Assembly (NCBI GenBank): GCA_013360875.1
Contig: JABWAU010000039.1
Span: 1-38,715 of the forward strand
Length of the DNA: 38,715 bases
Reading direction: 5' to 3'
From: Anaerolineales bacterium
Lineage (GTDB): Bacteria; Chloroflexota; Anaerolineae; Anaerolineales; Villigracilaceae
Position numbers and translations under genes: made by a program. This document shows, piece by piece, positions 15,244 to 23,467 of this stretch; positions within the stretch are counted from its first letter, which is position 1, and each line of letters begins with the position of its first letter. The notes below the pieces were generated by a model. That model was not told where the DNA came from, did no database searches, and saw nothing but the letters and a program-made list of their open reading frames with translations.

Positions 15244-15621
15244 ATGCCCACCATTGTTCGAAAATCACAATCTATTGTCACCGAGACCCGTCGCGAAGTC
15301 TATAACGCCGTCGCCTGGTACGCGCGTCCCAGCGTCTGGTCCCCGCCCACCGACGTGTACGAAACCCGCGAGCGTATCATCGTCAGGATGGAAATTGCCG
15401 GGTTACGCGATGAAGACCTCGAAGTAACGGTGCAGAATAACCTTTTGATGGTCAGCGGCAACCGTTCCGATACCCAGGAACGGAAAGCCTATCACCAGAT
15501 GGAGATCCCGTTCGGCAGATTTTCCGTCGGGATCGAATTGCCTGCCCGGATAAATATCGAAGAGGCGGTTGCAGAATACAAGGATGGTTTCCTGACCATC
15601 CGCATCCCCAAGGAAACATAG
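15244..15621 (+). CDS. Hsp20 / alpha-crystallin small heat-shock protein
   Basis: A 125-residue ATP-independent holdase chaperone. The alpha-crystallin domain runs from about PPTDVYETRERIIVRMEIAGL (residue 34) to DGFLTIRIPK at the end, with the usual FxRxxxLP-like strand as GRFSVGIELPARI. The C-terminal I-x-I tail after the domain is nearly absent, so oligomer assembly may differ. The ribosome site is AAGGTA. Lon protease follows 6 nt after the stop, a natural partnership of chaperone and protease in heat stress. No CIRCE element was seen. Confidence 0.93.
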   Translation: MPTIVRKSQSIVTETRREVYNAVAWYARPSVWSPPTDVYETRERIIVRMEIAGLRDEDLEVTVQNNLLMVSGNRSDTQERKAYHQMEIPFGRFSVGIELPARINIEEAVAEYKDGFLTIRIPKET

Positions 15622-15627
15622 ACAAAC

Positions 15628-18246
15628 ATGCCTGCTTCAAGGTGGCAAACCAGCTTCACCGACCTGTTCCACTGGATGGAAGACACGGACACCGACCTGC
15701 TCTCAGCCCTGGCGTCCTCCATGCTCCCCGGTTCGCAGAAAAACAAATCCACGAACGATCCGCCCGAAGAAGGAAGCGGACCGAAATTTCCGGACGCGCT
15801 TCCCATCCTGCCTTTGCGCGGCGTGGTCGTATATCCGCAAACCGCCGTTCCATTGACGGTCGGTCAGCCGCGCTCGATCCGTTTGGTGGACGACGTCGTC
15901 GCCGGCGATAAACTGGTGGGGTTGGTGACAGCCCTAAATCCAGAACTCGAAACGCCGGGCCCTGCGGATTTGTATCGTACGGGGACGATTGCCACCGTCC
16001 ATCGGCTTTTACGCGCCCCCGACGGCACCGTCCGATTGCTCGTGCAGGGGATCTCCCGTTTTCGCCTGGGCGAATTCATCCAGGAGGAGCCTTACCTGAA
16101 GGCGAAGATCCTGCCTGCCCCCGAAATCGTCGAACAGGGTCTCGAAATCGACGCGCTGGCTCGCAACGCGCGCGACCAGTTCCGCCAGATCACGCAGATG
16201 ATCCCCTCCTTCCCCGAGGAACTGGAAATGTCCATCACCTCGGTCGAAGACCCGTTGCAGACGGCGTACACCATCGCGAACTTCCAGCGCATGGATCTGA
16301 AAGACGCCCAGGAGATCCTCGAACTCGACTCGGTCTCCGAAAAACTCAAGAAACTGAACGGCTTGCTCGTGCGCGAAGCGGAAGTCCTGCAACTGGGGCA
16401 GAAGATCCAAAACGAAGCGCGCGGCGAGATCGAAAAGGTCCAGCGCGATTATTTTCTGCGCGAACAAATGAAAGCCATCCAAAAGGAACTGGGCGAAAAG
16501 GACGAGCAGGCTGTCGAGGTGGAGGAGTTCCGCAAAAAGATCGAAGACGCGAAAATGCCCGAAGAGGCGGAGAAACTCGCAAAGCGCGAACTGGATCGTC
16601 TGGCGCGCCTGCCGGTCGCCGCGGCGGAATACGGCGTCATCCGCACGTATCTCGACTGGCTGGTCTCCCTTCCCTGGTCGGTTTCCACCCCCGACAACCT
16701 GGACATCGAACACGCCCGCAAAGTGCTGGACAAGGATCATTACGGGCTGGAGGACGTCAAGGAACGCATCCTCGAATTCCTTGCCGTCCGCAAACTGCGC
16801 CTCGAACGCCAGGACGAGGAAAAAGTCCCCAGCGACGACCTGATCCGCCGCGAGCGCGAAGGCGTCATCCTTTGCTTCGTAGGTCCGCCCGGCGTCGGCA
16901 AGACCTCGCTTGGGCAGTCCATCGCGCGGGCAATGGGACGCAAATTCGTCCGCACCTCCCTCGGCGGGGTCCGGGACGAAGCGGAAATACGCGGACACCG
17001 CCGCACGTACATCGGCGCGATGCCCGGGCGCATCCTCCAATCGCTCCGCCGCATCGAGTCGAAGAATCCGGTTTTCATGCTCGACGAGATTGACAAACTG
17101 ACCTTCGACTTTCACGGCGATCCCGCCTCCGCCCTGCTCGAAGTGTTGGACCCGGAACAGAACGTCGAATTCCGCGACAACTATCTCGAAGTCGCCTTCG
17201 ATCTTTCGCAGGTCTTCTTCATTACGACCGCCAACACTTTGGAAACCATCCCCGGTCCCCTGCGCGACCGCATGGAGATCATCTTCCTTTCGGGCTATAC
17301 GGAAAACGAAAAGATCGCCATCGCGGAGGGTTATCTCATCCCGAGGCAGGTGCGCGAGAACAGCCTGCGCGCAAAGGAGATCGCCTTCAAGAAGGACGCC
17401 CTGCGCAAACTCATCCGCGAGTACACGCGCGAGGCGGGCGTCCGCAACCTGGAACGAAAGATCGGCGCCATCTGCCGCAAGGTCGGCACGCGCATCGCGG
17501 AGGGCAAGTTGAAGCGGGCGATCATCACGCCGCAACGCGTGGAGGAATACCTCGACCATCCCATCTACCTGCCGAGCGAGGAACTCAACCAGCGCGTCTC
17601 CATCCCCGGCGTGGTGCCGGGCTTGGCGTGGACCTCCTACGGCGGCGATATCCTCTTCGTGGAAGCGACCGCCATGCCCGGCTCAAAGGGATTTCAGATC
17701 ACCGGTTCCATCGGCAACGTGATGAACGAATCGGCGCGCGCCGCGTTGTCCTACGTGCGTTCGCGCACCAGGAAACTCGGGTTGGACGACGAGTTCTTCA
17801 ACAAGTCCGACATCCATCTGCACATCCCCTCCGGCGCGCAGCCCAAGGACGGTCCCTCGGCCGGCGTGACCATGGCGACCGCCATCGTCTCGCTCGCCTC
17901 GGGGCGCAGGATCAAACCCAACCTGGGTATGACCGGCGAGATCACCCTGCGCGGACAGGTGCTTCGCATCGGCGGCGTGAAGGAAAAGGTGCTTGCCGCC
18001 CATCGCATCGGACTCCGCACGGTCATCCTGCCGCGCCGCAACGAACAGGACCTCGACGACGTGCCGGACGAGATCAAAAAATCCATGAAATTCATCCTTG
18101 TGGATACGGTTGACGAGGTGATCCGATACGCCCTGGAGCCGGATTCCAAACACAAGCGCGCGAAGACCGCAGGCGCAAAAACCAAAAGCGGGAGCGTACC
18201 CAAAGAGAACGGAAAAAATGCCAAAAATACTGCTCGCCGAAGATGA
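15628..18246 (+). CDS. lon: ATP-dependent protease Lon
   Basis: An 872-residue LonA-type AAA+ serine protease that degrades misfolded and regulatory proteins in the cytoplasm. The Lon N-domain starts at about residue 58 ([14 protein letters not shown]). Walker A is GPPGVGKT at 419-426 and Walker B/sensor [10 protein letters not shown] near 490. The protease dyad is Ser744 (PKDGPSAG) and Lys787 (GGVKEKV). The first ~57 residues are an extension rich in Asp and Ser, and the last ~40 a basic Lys/Ala tail. ATG 15628 is 6 nt after the hsp20 stop without a Shine-Dalgarno, so an internal start at 15676 is possible. Its 3' end overlaps the receiver gene by 29 bp. Confidence 0.96.
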   Translation: MPASRWQTSFTDLFHWMEDTDTDLLSALASSMLPGSQKNKSTNDPPEEGSGPKFPDALPILPLRGVVVYPQTAVPLTVGQPRSIRLVDDVVAGDKLVGLVTALNPELETPGPADLYRTGTIATVHRLLRAPDGTVRLLVQGISRFRLGEFIQEEPYLKAKILPAPEIVEQGLEIDALARNARDQFRQITQMIPSFPEELEMSITSVEDPLQTAYTIANFQRMDLKDAQEILELDSVSEKLKKLNGLLVREAEVLQLGQKIQNEARGEIEKVQRDYFLREQMKAIQKELGEKDEQAVEVEEFRKKIEDAKMPEEAEKLAKRELDRLARLPVAAAEYGVIRTYLDWLVSLPWSVSTPDNLDIEHARKVLDKDHYGLEDVKERILEFLAVRKLRLERQDEEKVPSDDLIRREREGVILCFVGPPGVGKTSLGQSIARAMGRKFVRTSLGGVRDEAEIRGHRRTYIGAMPGRILQSLRRIESKNPVFMLDEIDKLTFDFHGDPASALLEVLDPEQNVEFRDNYLEVAFDLSQVFFITTANTLETIPGPLRDRMEIIFLSGYTENEKIAIAEGYLIPRQVRENSLRAKEIAFKKDALRKLIREYTREAGVRNLERKIGAICRKVGTRIAEGKLKRAIITPQRVEEYLDHPIYLPSEELNQRVSIPGVVPGLAWTSYGGDILFVEATAMPGSKGFQITGSIGNVMNESARAALSYVRSRTRKLGLDDEFFNKSDIHLHIPSGAQPKDGPSAGVTMATAIVSLASGRRIKPNLGMTGEITLRGQVLRIGGVKEKVLAAHRIGLRTVILPRRNEQDLDDVPDEIKKSMKFILVDTVDEVIRYALEPDSKHKRAKTAGAKTKSGSVPKENGKNAKNTARRR

Positions 18247-18562
18247 TCGCACCATGATCTCCCTGCTCACCACCCTCCTCAAACTGGAGGGCTTCGAGGT
18301 CGTTGCCCTGGACGCGCACGCGGATATTCCCGTCGCGGTCTCGCGTGAAAGACCGGACGCCATGTTGATGGACGTCCACCTCGGCGGCCAGAACGGTATG
18401 GAGATCGTAGAAGCCCTCCGCAAGGATCCGGCGAACGCCCACATCAACATCGTGATGACCTCGGGTTTGAATACGAGGGAGGAATGTCTGCAATGCGGCG
18501 CGAACGACTTCATCCTGAAACCCTTCATGCCCGACGACCTGTTGAAACTGTTGCAGAAATAA
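18218..18562 (+). CDS. single-domain response regulator (receiver only)
   Basis: A 114-residue CheY-like receiver domain with no output domain. The acidic pocket is Glu8/Asp9/Asp10, the phosphoacceptor is Asp52 in MLMDVHL, the switch residue lies in MTSG near 81-82, and Lys101 is in ILKPF. It begins inside lon in another frame (29-bp overlap) and ends with TAATG shared with the next gene, so it is locked into the lon operon. No histidine kinase is nearby. It probably relays phosphate to a separate partner. Confidence 0.9.
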   Translation: MPKILLAEDDRTMISLLTTLLKLEGFEVVALDAHADIPVAVSRERPDAMLMDVHLGGQNGMEIVEALRKDPANAHINIVMTSGLNTREECLQCGANDFILKPFMPDDLLKLLQK

Positions 18563-19005
18563 TGACGCCTTTACCGGTAATGACCTTCATTCGCGAATAC
18601 CGCCACCCGCGCGATTACCCCGCCGTCAGGGAATTATGGGAGGAGATGGAAGTCGGCGTGCAGGTCGGTCGTTCCGACTCGCCGGAAGAGATCACGAAGA
18701 AGATCACCCGCGACCCCGATCTATTCCTGGTCGTCGAATCGGACGGGCGCATTGTCGGCTCGGTCATTGGCGGATACGACGGCAGGCGCGGCCTCATCTA
18801 TCACCTCGCGGTGGCGGGGGATTTTCGACAACGCGGCATAGGCTCCCAATTGCTCGACGAGATCGAAGCGAGGCTGCGCGCAAAAGGCTGTCTGAAATGC
18901 TACCTCATGGTCACGCCCGATAACCCCGAGGCGGAACGCTTCTACCAAAAACGCGGCTGGCATTTCATGGATTACGTCCGCCCGTACGGAAAGGAACTGG
19001 TATGA
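18562..19005 (+). CDS. YpeA-like GNAT acetyltransferase
   Basis: A 147-residue GNAT protein resembling E. coli YpeA: DLFLVVESDGRIVGSVIGGYDGRRG, then LAVAGDFRQRGIGSQLLDEIE with the acetyl-CoA loop RQRGIG, and PDNPEAERFYQKRGW near the end. The substrate is unknown. An open frame extends 26 codons upstream into the receiver gene. I start at 18562, where TAATG shares an A with the receiver stop. A further ATG at 18580 is also possible. The stop overlaps the MogA start by ATGA. Confidence 0.87.
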   Translation: MTPLPVMTFIREYRHPRDYPAVRELWEEMEVGVQVGRSDSPEEITKKITRDPDLFLVVESDGRIVGSVIGGYDGRRGLIYHLAVAGDFRQRGIGSQLLDEIEARLRAKGCLKCYLMVTPDNPEAERFYQKRGWHFMDYVRPYGKELV

Positions 19006-19523
19006 CCCCTTCGACACCCTCGGCAGGGCAGCGGATTCGATTTGGGATTCTGACCCTCTCCGACCGATCCGCGCGCGGCGAACGCGAAGATTCTTCCGGT
19101 CCCGCGCTGGCGCGTCTTGTCTCCGCCGAAAACTGGTCCGTCGTCAAGGAGGCGATCCTCCCCGACGACGAATCCGCCATCCGCCAAACCCTCAGCGAGT
19201 GGGCGGACGGCGGCGAGATGGACGTCATCCTCACCACCGGAGGTACCGGCTTCGCCCCGCGCGACATGACCCCCGAAGCCACGCGTGCCGTCATCGAACG
19301 CGAAGCGCCCGGACTTGCCGAAGCGATGCGCGCCGCCAGCCTCAAGATCACGCCTCATGCCATGTTGTCACGGATCGTCGCGGGGATAAGGAAAAGAACG
19401 CTTATCATCAACCTGCCCGGCAGCCCCAAAGGCGCGGTGGAAAATTTGCAGGTGATCCTCCCAATCCTCCCTCATGCCGTTCAACTTCTGCGCGATGACC
19501 CCGCATCGGAATCATCTCACTGA
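19002..19523 (+). CDS. mog: molybdopterin adenylyltransferase (MogA/MoaB family)
   Basis: A 173-residue protein that adenylates molybdopterin before molybdenum insertion. Family landmarks are GILTLSDRSARGEREDSSG near the start, TTGGTGFAPRDMTPEAT (about 79-95) and the closing LPGSPKGAVENL. It overlaps the upstream acetyltransferase by 4 bp (ATGA), placing a cofactor gene at the end of the lon-receiver-GNAT cluster. Together with the YqeC-MocA genes at 11-13 kb it shows that this organism makes a molybdenum cofactor, though the genes are dispersed. Confidence 0.93.
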   Translation: MTPSTPSAGQRIRFGILTLSDRSARGEREDSSGPALARLVSAENWSVVKEAILPDDESAIRQTLSEWADGGEMDVILTTGGTGFAPRDMTPEATRAVIEREAPGLAEAMRAASLKITPHAMLSRIVAGIRKRTLIINLPGSPKGAVENLQVILPILPHAVQLLRDDPASESSH

Positions 19524-19538
19524 ATTTCCTTCTCATAG

Positions 19539-19544
19539 TATAAT
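19539..19544 (+). promoter_or_regulatory. -10 box upstream of efp
   Basis: A perfect TATAAT follows the mog stop codon by 15 bp. The resulting leader to the efp start would be about 175 nt and would contain three inverted repeats. Confidence 0.45.
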
Positions 19545-19579
19545 CCCGCCGCTCAAAAATATTCTGGCAATGGTGTAAC

Positions 19580-19633
19580 GCGACTTTCAAGTCGCAACCC
19601 AATGGCAATGCTGTGAAGCGCGTCGCGCTACAG
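19580..19633. repeat. two hairpins in the efp leader
   Basis: GCGACTT-TC-AAGTCGC (19580-19595), and CTGT..AGCGCG-T-CGCGCT..ACAG (19611-19633). The first is a member of the 7-bp-arm, 2-nt-loop family. Each is preceded by a TGGCAATG-type word. Confidence 0.7.
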
Positions 19634-19671
19634 GAACTTCGCGCTCGGAATTGTTTTTGCAAAATAATACC

Positions 19672-19698
19672 ATGGAGCAGGATGTCATCCTGCTCCAT
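19672..19698. repeat. perfect 12-bp hairpin just upstream of efp
   Basis: ATGGAGCAGGAT and ATCCTGCTCCAT flank a GTC loop. The following sequence is not T-rich, so it is not a classical terminator. It ends 14 nt before the AAGGAAAG ribosome site and could influence initiation or act as an RNA processing site. Confidence 0.75.
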
Positions 19699-19725
19699 CA
19701 AAACCCAAACAAGGAAAGTGCAGGC

Positions 19726-20283
19726 ATGATAGACGTAAACGAACTTCGCAAAGGGGTGACCTTCGAATTGGACGGCAGCCTCTACAAGGTATTGGATTAC
19801 AGTCACAACAAAACCGGGCGCGGTAACGCCAACATCCGCATCAAGGCGCGCAATTTGCAGACCGGCGCGAACATCGAGCGCACCTTCAACTCGGGGCAAT
19901 CCGTTCAGGACGTGCGGCTGGATTTCCACAACGTATCCTACCTCTACACCGACGGAGAGTTCTATCACTTCATGGACAACGAGACCTTCGAACAGCCCGC
20001 CATCAAAGCGGAGATGCTCGGCGACAAGGCGCCCTACCTCAAGGAAGGCATGGAGGTCAAACTCACGTTTTACGACGGCTCGCCCCTCGACGTGGAAATC
20101 CCCTCCTCCGTGGACCTCAAGGTCGTGGAAGCCGAGACCGCCATCCGCGGCGACACCGCCACCGGCGTCACCAAAAAGGTCGTCACCGAAACTGGGCTGG
20201 AGGTGCAATGCCCGCAGTTCGTCAAGGTCGGCGACGTCATCCGCGTCAACACCGAGACGGGCGAATACGTCACCCGCGTATAG
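19726..20283 (+). CDS. efp: translation elongation factor P
   Basis: A 185-residue, three-domain EF-P that rescues ribosomes stalled at consecutive prolines. The start MIDVNELRKG at 19726 follows AAGGAAAG; an open frame extends 25 codons upstream but only reads through the leader hairpin. The domain I loop tip reads NKTGRGNAN, so the residue that is modified in many bacteria is Arg32 instead of Lys, and the usual Pro before it is Thr30. The C-terminal signature GDVIRVNTETGEYVTRV is intact. Arg at this site is known from rhamnosylated EF-Ps; no EarP gene is in the window. Confidence 0.96.
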   Translation: MIDVNELRKGVTFELDGSLYKVLDYSHNKTGRGNANIRIKARNLQTGANIERTFNSGQSVQDVRLDFHNVSYLYTDGEFYHFMDNETFEQPAIKAEMLGDKAPYLKEGMEVKLTFYDGSPLDVEIPSSVDLKVVEAETAIRGDTATGVTKKVVTETGLEVQCPQFVKVGDVIRVNTETGEYVTRV

Positions 20284-20301
20284 CCTTTGAAGGTGGTTCA
20301 T

Positions 20302-20390
20302 GGGACGGGAGACATCCCGCTCGCGTCCCGGTTTTAATTCAAAGCGGGCGGTTTGGGTAATTAATCCAGCCGCCCGCCCATCCTTTCTTT
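20302..20390 (+). terminator. tandem terminator hairpins after efp
   Basis: The first hairpin is GGGACG with CGTCCC (20302-20329), followed by GGTTTTAATT. The second has a GCGGGCGG/CCGCCCGC stem (20344-20351 with 20370-20377), followed by CATCCTTTCTTT. Either could end the efp transcript; the second is stronger in stem and the first in T-tract. Confidence 0.65.
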
Positions 20391-20397
20391 GAAAGGA

Positions 20398-20403
20398 TAT
20401 AAT
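20398..20403 (+). promoter_or_regulatory. -10 box downstream of the efp terminators
   Basis: A perfect TATAAT with GGA before it. If used, the leader of the Cys-rich gene would contain the structured repeat at 20414-20484. Confidence 0.4.
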
Positions 20404-20413
20404 AACTCATATT

Positions 20414-20484
20414 ACGCAGTTTGCTCGCGCCGCAACATTCATGCTGCCCGGCAAATGCGAGACCGCGCTCTCGCGGCGCTGCGT
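20414..20484. repeat. nested inverted repeat, cloverleaf-like
   Basis: Outer arms ACGCAG (20414-20419) and CTGCGT (20479-20484) enclose two inner hairpins: GCAACAT-TC-ATGCTGC (20432-20447, one mismatch) and GCGAGA-N6-TCTCGC (20457-20474). It is a compound member of the short-hairpin family. A GATAAT follows at 20492-20497. Confidence 0.65.
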
Positions 20485-20507
20485 AAGGTGAGATAATTAT
20501 TCAAGAT

Positions 20508-20837
20508 ATGAAAACCCCGGCGGGCAAGGAATGCCCTCATTTTTACGGCGATTATTTTCGCGGGCGCAACGTGGAGGAATGCCGCCTTCTCAAAGCCGCA
20601 GGCGAGCAATGGACGCGCGATCTGTGCGCCTCCTGCCCGGTGCCCGAGATCAGCATGGCGAACGCGTGCGAGTTCATGAAATTGAGACCCAGGGTGAGTC
20701 GTCCGCTTTCCGCGGCATTCATGAGGCGGGTGCAGGTGCAGGCATTTTGCGAAAAATCCCAAAAGGCGGTCAGGGAACCGCAGGTCGGATGCGGGGAATG
20801 TCACGTATTGCCGTTCAAGTTCGAGGTCAAATCCTGA
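20508..20837 (+). CDS. small Cys-rich protein, putative metal-binding, unknown function
   Basis: A 109-residue protein with eight cysteines: Cys9, Cys25, a C-x2-C pair in LCASCPVP (about 40/43), Cys54, a lone Cys near 81, and a C-x2-C in VGCGECH near the end. This spacing suggests one or two zinc or iron-sulfur sites. No transmembrane segment or named domain is recognised. The last two-thirds are basic (RPRVSRPLSAAFMRRV). No Shine-Dalgarno is evident; a GATAAT lies 10 nt before the ATG, so the leader may be only 3-4 nt. Confidence 0.65.
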   Translation: MKTPAGKECPHFYGDYFRGRNVEECRLLKAAGEQWTRDLCASCPVPEISMANACEFMKLRPRVSRPLSAAFMRRVQVQAFCEKSQKAVREPQVGCGECHVLPFKFEVKS

Positions 20838-20889
20838 CGCGTTCCTCGCCCGGCGGGCTCGAATCTAATAAAGGAAACAATCGAACATC

Positions 20890-22113
20890 ATGCCATTGAC
20901 ACTGTTATTCGACCTCGATGACACGCTGCTGGACACGAACATCGAGGCGTTCGTTCCCGCGTATTTCCAGGCATTATCCGGGCATCTTGCGCCGTACGCC
21001 TCCGCCGAAGTCTTGCTCCCCGCGCTGCTCGCCGCCACCCGATTGATGATGGACAGCGAAGACCCGGCGCGCACGTTGCAGGAGGTGTTCGAGGAGGATT
21101 TCTACAGGAGGATCGCAATCCCAAAACGGGATCTGATCGGCGTCCTCGACGACTTTTACGATAACGTCTTTCCCGGCATCGGGGCGAAAACGAACCGCCG
21201 GCCCGAGGCGGGACCAATGATCGAATGGGCTTTAGCAAAGGGTTATCGCGTCGCCATCGCCACCGACCCGCTCTTTCCGCGCAAGGCAACGCATCATCGT
21301 TTGCGCTGGGCGGGCTTGGACCCGGCGCAATTCGAGATCGTTTCCACCTTCGAGGATTTCCACTTTAGCAAGACGCACACCGCCTATTACGCCGAGATGC
21401 TCGGTCAACTCGGCTGGCATGATGGGCCGGTGTTGATGATCGGTAACGACGTGGAGCGGGACCTGATCCCCGCGCACCGGCTTGGGCTGAAGACCTACTT
21501 CATAGACGGCGATTCCGCTTCCAGTCCGGGCTTTGAGGCGGGGCGCGGCAAACTGGCGGATCTGCGTCCCTGGCTCGAGTCCATTGACCTGTCCACGCTG
21601 GAGCCGTCCTTCAAATCCCCCGCAGCGGTCCTGGCGATCATGCAATCCACTCCGGCGGTCTTGAAAAAGATTTCGTCCTCGCTCACGCAGGAGGAATGGC
21701 GGTGCGAACCGTCGCGCGACGACTGGGCGTTGAACGAGATCGTATGCCACCTGCGCGACACGGAGCGCGAGATCCACGCCCTGCAATTGAAATTGATGCT
21801 CGAACGGGCGGACGCCTTCATTCCGCGCCCGGATACCGGCGTGTGGGCGAGCGAACGGGATTACCTGCACGAGGACGGCGCGGTCGCCCTGAACGAGTTC
21901 CTGGCGGCGCGTTTGGAGAATCTCGCCCTGATAAAGAACGCGGACGAAGCCGTATGGTCGCGCAGGGCGCGGCACGCCATCTTCGGTCCCACGAATTTTC
22001 TCGAGGTGGCGGGGTTCATCGCCGAGCATGACCGCCTGCACATCCAGCAGGCATGGGCGACCCTGAATAGCCTTCGATCTGGGCGTGTCGAAAGCGGCGA
22101 GGGCGTGTTATAA
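20890..22113 (+). CDS. HAD hydrolase - DinB domain fusion
   Basis: A 407-residue two-domain protein. Residues 1 to about 230 are a HAD-superfamily phosphatase: motif I FDLDDTLLD (Asp8, Asp10), a Lys in the motif III region, and motif IV MIGNDVERD (185-191). Residues about 245-395 form a four-helix DinB-like domain with a possible metal triad of His287 (VCHLRD), His380 and His384 (EHDRLH). DinB-like domains are often thiol- or metal-dependent transferases. The fusion suggests a phosphatase coupled to a conjugation or detoxification step. The substrate cannot be told. AAAGGAAA precedes the start. The gene ends in a palindrome that leads into the fabF leader. Confidence 0.85.
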   Translation: MPLTLLFDLDDTLLDTNIEAFVPAYFQALSGHLAPYASAEVLLPALLAATRLMMDSEDPARTLQEVFEEDFYRRIAIPKRDLIGVLDDFYDNVFPGIGAKTNRRPEAGPMIEWALAKGYRVAIATDPLFPRKATHHRLRWAGLDPAQFEIVSTFEDFHFSKTHTAYYAEMLGQLGWHDGPVLMIGNDVERDLIPAHRLGLKTYFIDGDSASSPGFEAGRGKLADLRPWLESIDLSTLEPSFKSPAAVLAIMQSTPAVLKKISSSLTQEEWRCEPSRDDWALNEIVCHLRDTEREIHALQLKLMLERADAFIPRPDTGVWASERDYLHEDGAVALNEFLAARLENLALIKNADEAVWSRRARHAIFGPTNFLEVAGFIAEHDRLHIQQAWATLNSLRSGRVESGEGVL

Positions 22114-22145
22114 CACCTGATTTTGCAGGGAATCGCCTCCCTGCA
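22105..22145. promoter_or_regulatory. palindrome and hairpin ahead of fabF
   Basis: GTGTTATAACAC (22105-22116) is a perfect 12-bp palindrome spanning the upstream stop codon. TGCAGGGA-N6-TCCCTGCA (22124-22145) follows. The first could be an operator and the second an attenuator or a terminator lacking a U-tract. Function is inferred from shape only. Confidence 0.4.
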
Positions 22146-22165
22146 CAGCAAGGAGTTTTGGCTTT

Positions 22166-23407
22166 ATGCGAAGAAGAGTCGTAGTGACAGGAATGGGTTG
22201 CGTCAGCCCGGTCGGAAACACAGTGAAGGAGACGTGGGAGTCCCTGCTGGCGGGAAAGTCCGGCGCAGGTCCGATCACGTTGTTCGACGCCAGCCGTCAC
22301 AAGACGCGCTTTGCTGCCGAGGTCAAGGGTTTCGACGCGGCGTCCATGTTTGGCAACCGCGAAGCCCGCAAGATGGACCGTTTCACTCATTTCGCCACCG
22401 CCGCAACCCTCGAGGCGCTGGAACAAGCCGGTTTGAAAATAGACGCATCGAACCGCGACCGCATCGGCATCCTGATCGGAACGGGCATTGGAGGCATCGG
22501 TACGTTGATGGAGCAGGTCGAGGTCATGCGTGAACGCGGACCGGATCGCGTCAGTCCGTTCCTGGTGCCCATGATGATCTCGGACAGCGCGGCAGGGATG
22601 CTTGCGATCCGCCTCGGGGCGCGCGGACCCAACATGGCATTGGCGACCGCCTGCGCTTCGGGAAACAACGCCATCGGCGAGGCAATGGAAATGATCCGCC
22701 GGGGCGTTGTCGACGTTATGATCGCAGGCGCTTCGGAGGCTTCGCTCGTGCCGCTTGCCATGGCTGGGATGAACGTGATGGGCGCGCTTTCCACCCGCAA
22801 CGACGATCCGCTTACCGCCTCGCGCCCGTTCGATAAGGATCGCGATGGTTTTTTGATGGGAGAGGGCGCGGGCATCCTGATCCTCGAAGAGATCGAATAC
22901 GCGCGGGCGCGCGGCGCGAACATTTTGTGCGAACTGATCGGCTACGGCGCGACCGACGACGCGCATCACATCTCCGCCCCTGCCGAGAACGGAGCGGGCG
23001 CGGCGATGTCCATGAAACTGGCGCTCGAGGACGCCGATCTGCAAGTCATGGATATTGATTACATCAACGCGCACGGCACCTCCACGCCGTTGAACGACAA
23101 GAGCGAGACCGCCGCGATCAAGACCGTGTTCGGAGAACAGGCTTACAACATTCCCATCTCTTCGACGAAATCCATGACCGGGCATCTGTTGGGAGCCTCC
23201 GGCGCGGTCGAGGCGGTGTTCACCATTCTTGCGATGCGCGAAGGGATCGTCCCCGCGACGATCAATTACCAGACCCCGGACCCGGAATGTGACCTGGATT
23301 ACGTTCCCAACCAGCCGCGCAAGGTCGCGATCCGCCACGCCATGTCGAACTCCTTCGGTTTTGGCGGGCATAACGCCACCCTGGTTTTCGGTCAATTCGA
23401 GGGTTAA
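22166..23407 (+). CDS. fabF: beta-ketoacyl-ACP synthase II (FabF)
   Basis: A 413-residue condensing enzyme that elongates fatty acyl-ACP with malonyl-ACP in type II fatty acid synthesis. The catalytic triad is complete: Cys163 in ATACASGNNA, His303 in NAHGTSTPLND and His340 in SMTGHLLGAS, with the conserved Lys335 before it. The glycine-rich C-terminus NSFGFGGHNATLVF is present. The ribosome site AAGGAG lies 10 nt upstream. A KAS III gene follows 60 bp later, so initiation and elongation enzymes are encoded together. No ACP, FabD or FabG is in the window. Confidence 0.95.
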   Translation: MRRRVVVTGMGCVSPVGNTVKETWESLLAGKSGAGPITLFDASRHKTRFAAEVKGFDAASMFGNREARKMDRFTHFATAATLEALEQAGLKIDASNRDRIGILIGTGIGGIGTLMEQVEVMRERGPDRVSPFLVPMMISDSAAGMLAIRLGARGPNMALATACASGNNAIGEAMEMIRRGVVDVMIAGASEASLVPLAMAGMNVMGALSTRNDDPLTASRPFDKDRDGFLMGEGAGILILEEIEYARARGANILCELIGYGATDDAHHISAPAENGAGAAMSMKLALEDADLQVMDIDYINAHGTSTPLNDKSETAAIKTVFGEQAYNIPISSTKSMTGHLLGASGAVEAVFTILAMREGIVPATINYQTPDPECDLDYVPNQPRKVAIRHAMSNSFGFGGHNATLVFGQFEG

Positions 23408-23418
23408 AGAATCCATTG

Positions 23419-23444
23419 CCGCGTCGAACTCCGCTTCGACGCGG
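23419..23444 (+). promoter_or_regulatory. hairpin between fabF and fabH
   Basis: A perfect 10-bp stem, CCGCGTCGAA with TTCGACGCGG, has a 6-nt loop and is followed by TTGCATTT. It may be a partial terminator or an mRNA-stabilising structure that sets the ratio of the two enzymes. Confidence 0.55.
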
Positions 23445-23467
23445 TTGCATTTATCAGGAGCAAGAGG

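Noticed and set aside
16009-17559. 516-codon open frame on the reverse strand inside lon
   Set aside because: It is the antisense of an unambiguous Lon with intact catalytic residues; its open frame follows from codon bias in a GC-rich gene.
19672-19698. Terminator or small-RNA gene upstream of efp
   Set aside because: The stem is perfect but no T-tract follows, and there is no separate promoter close enough to support a defined RNA.
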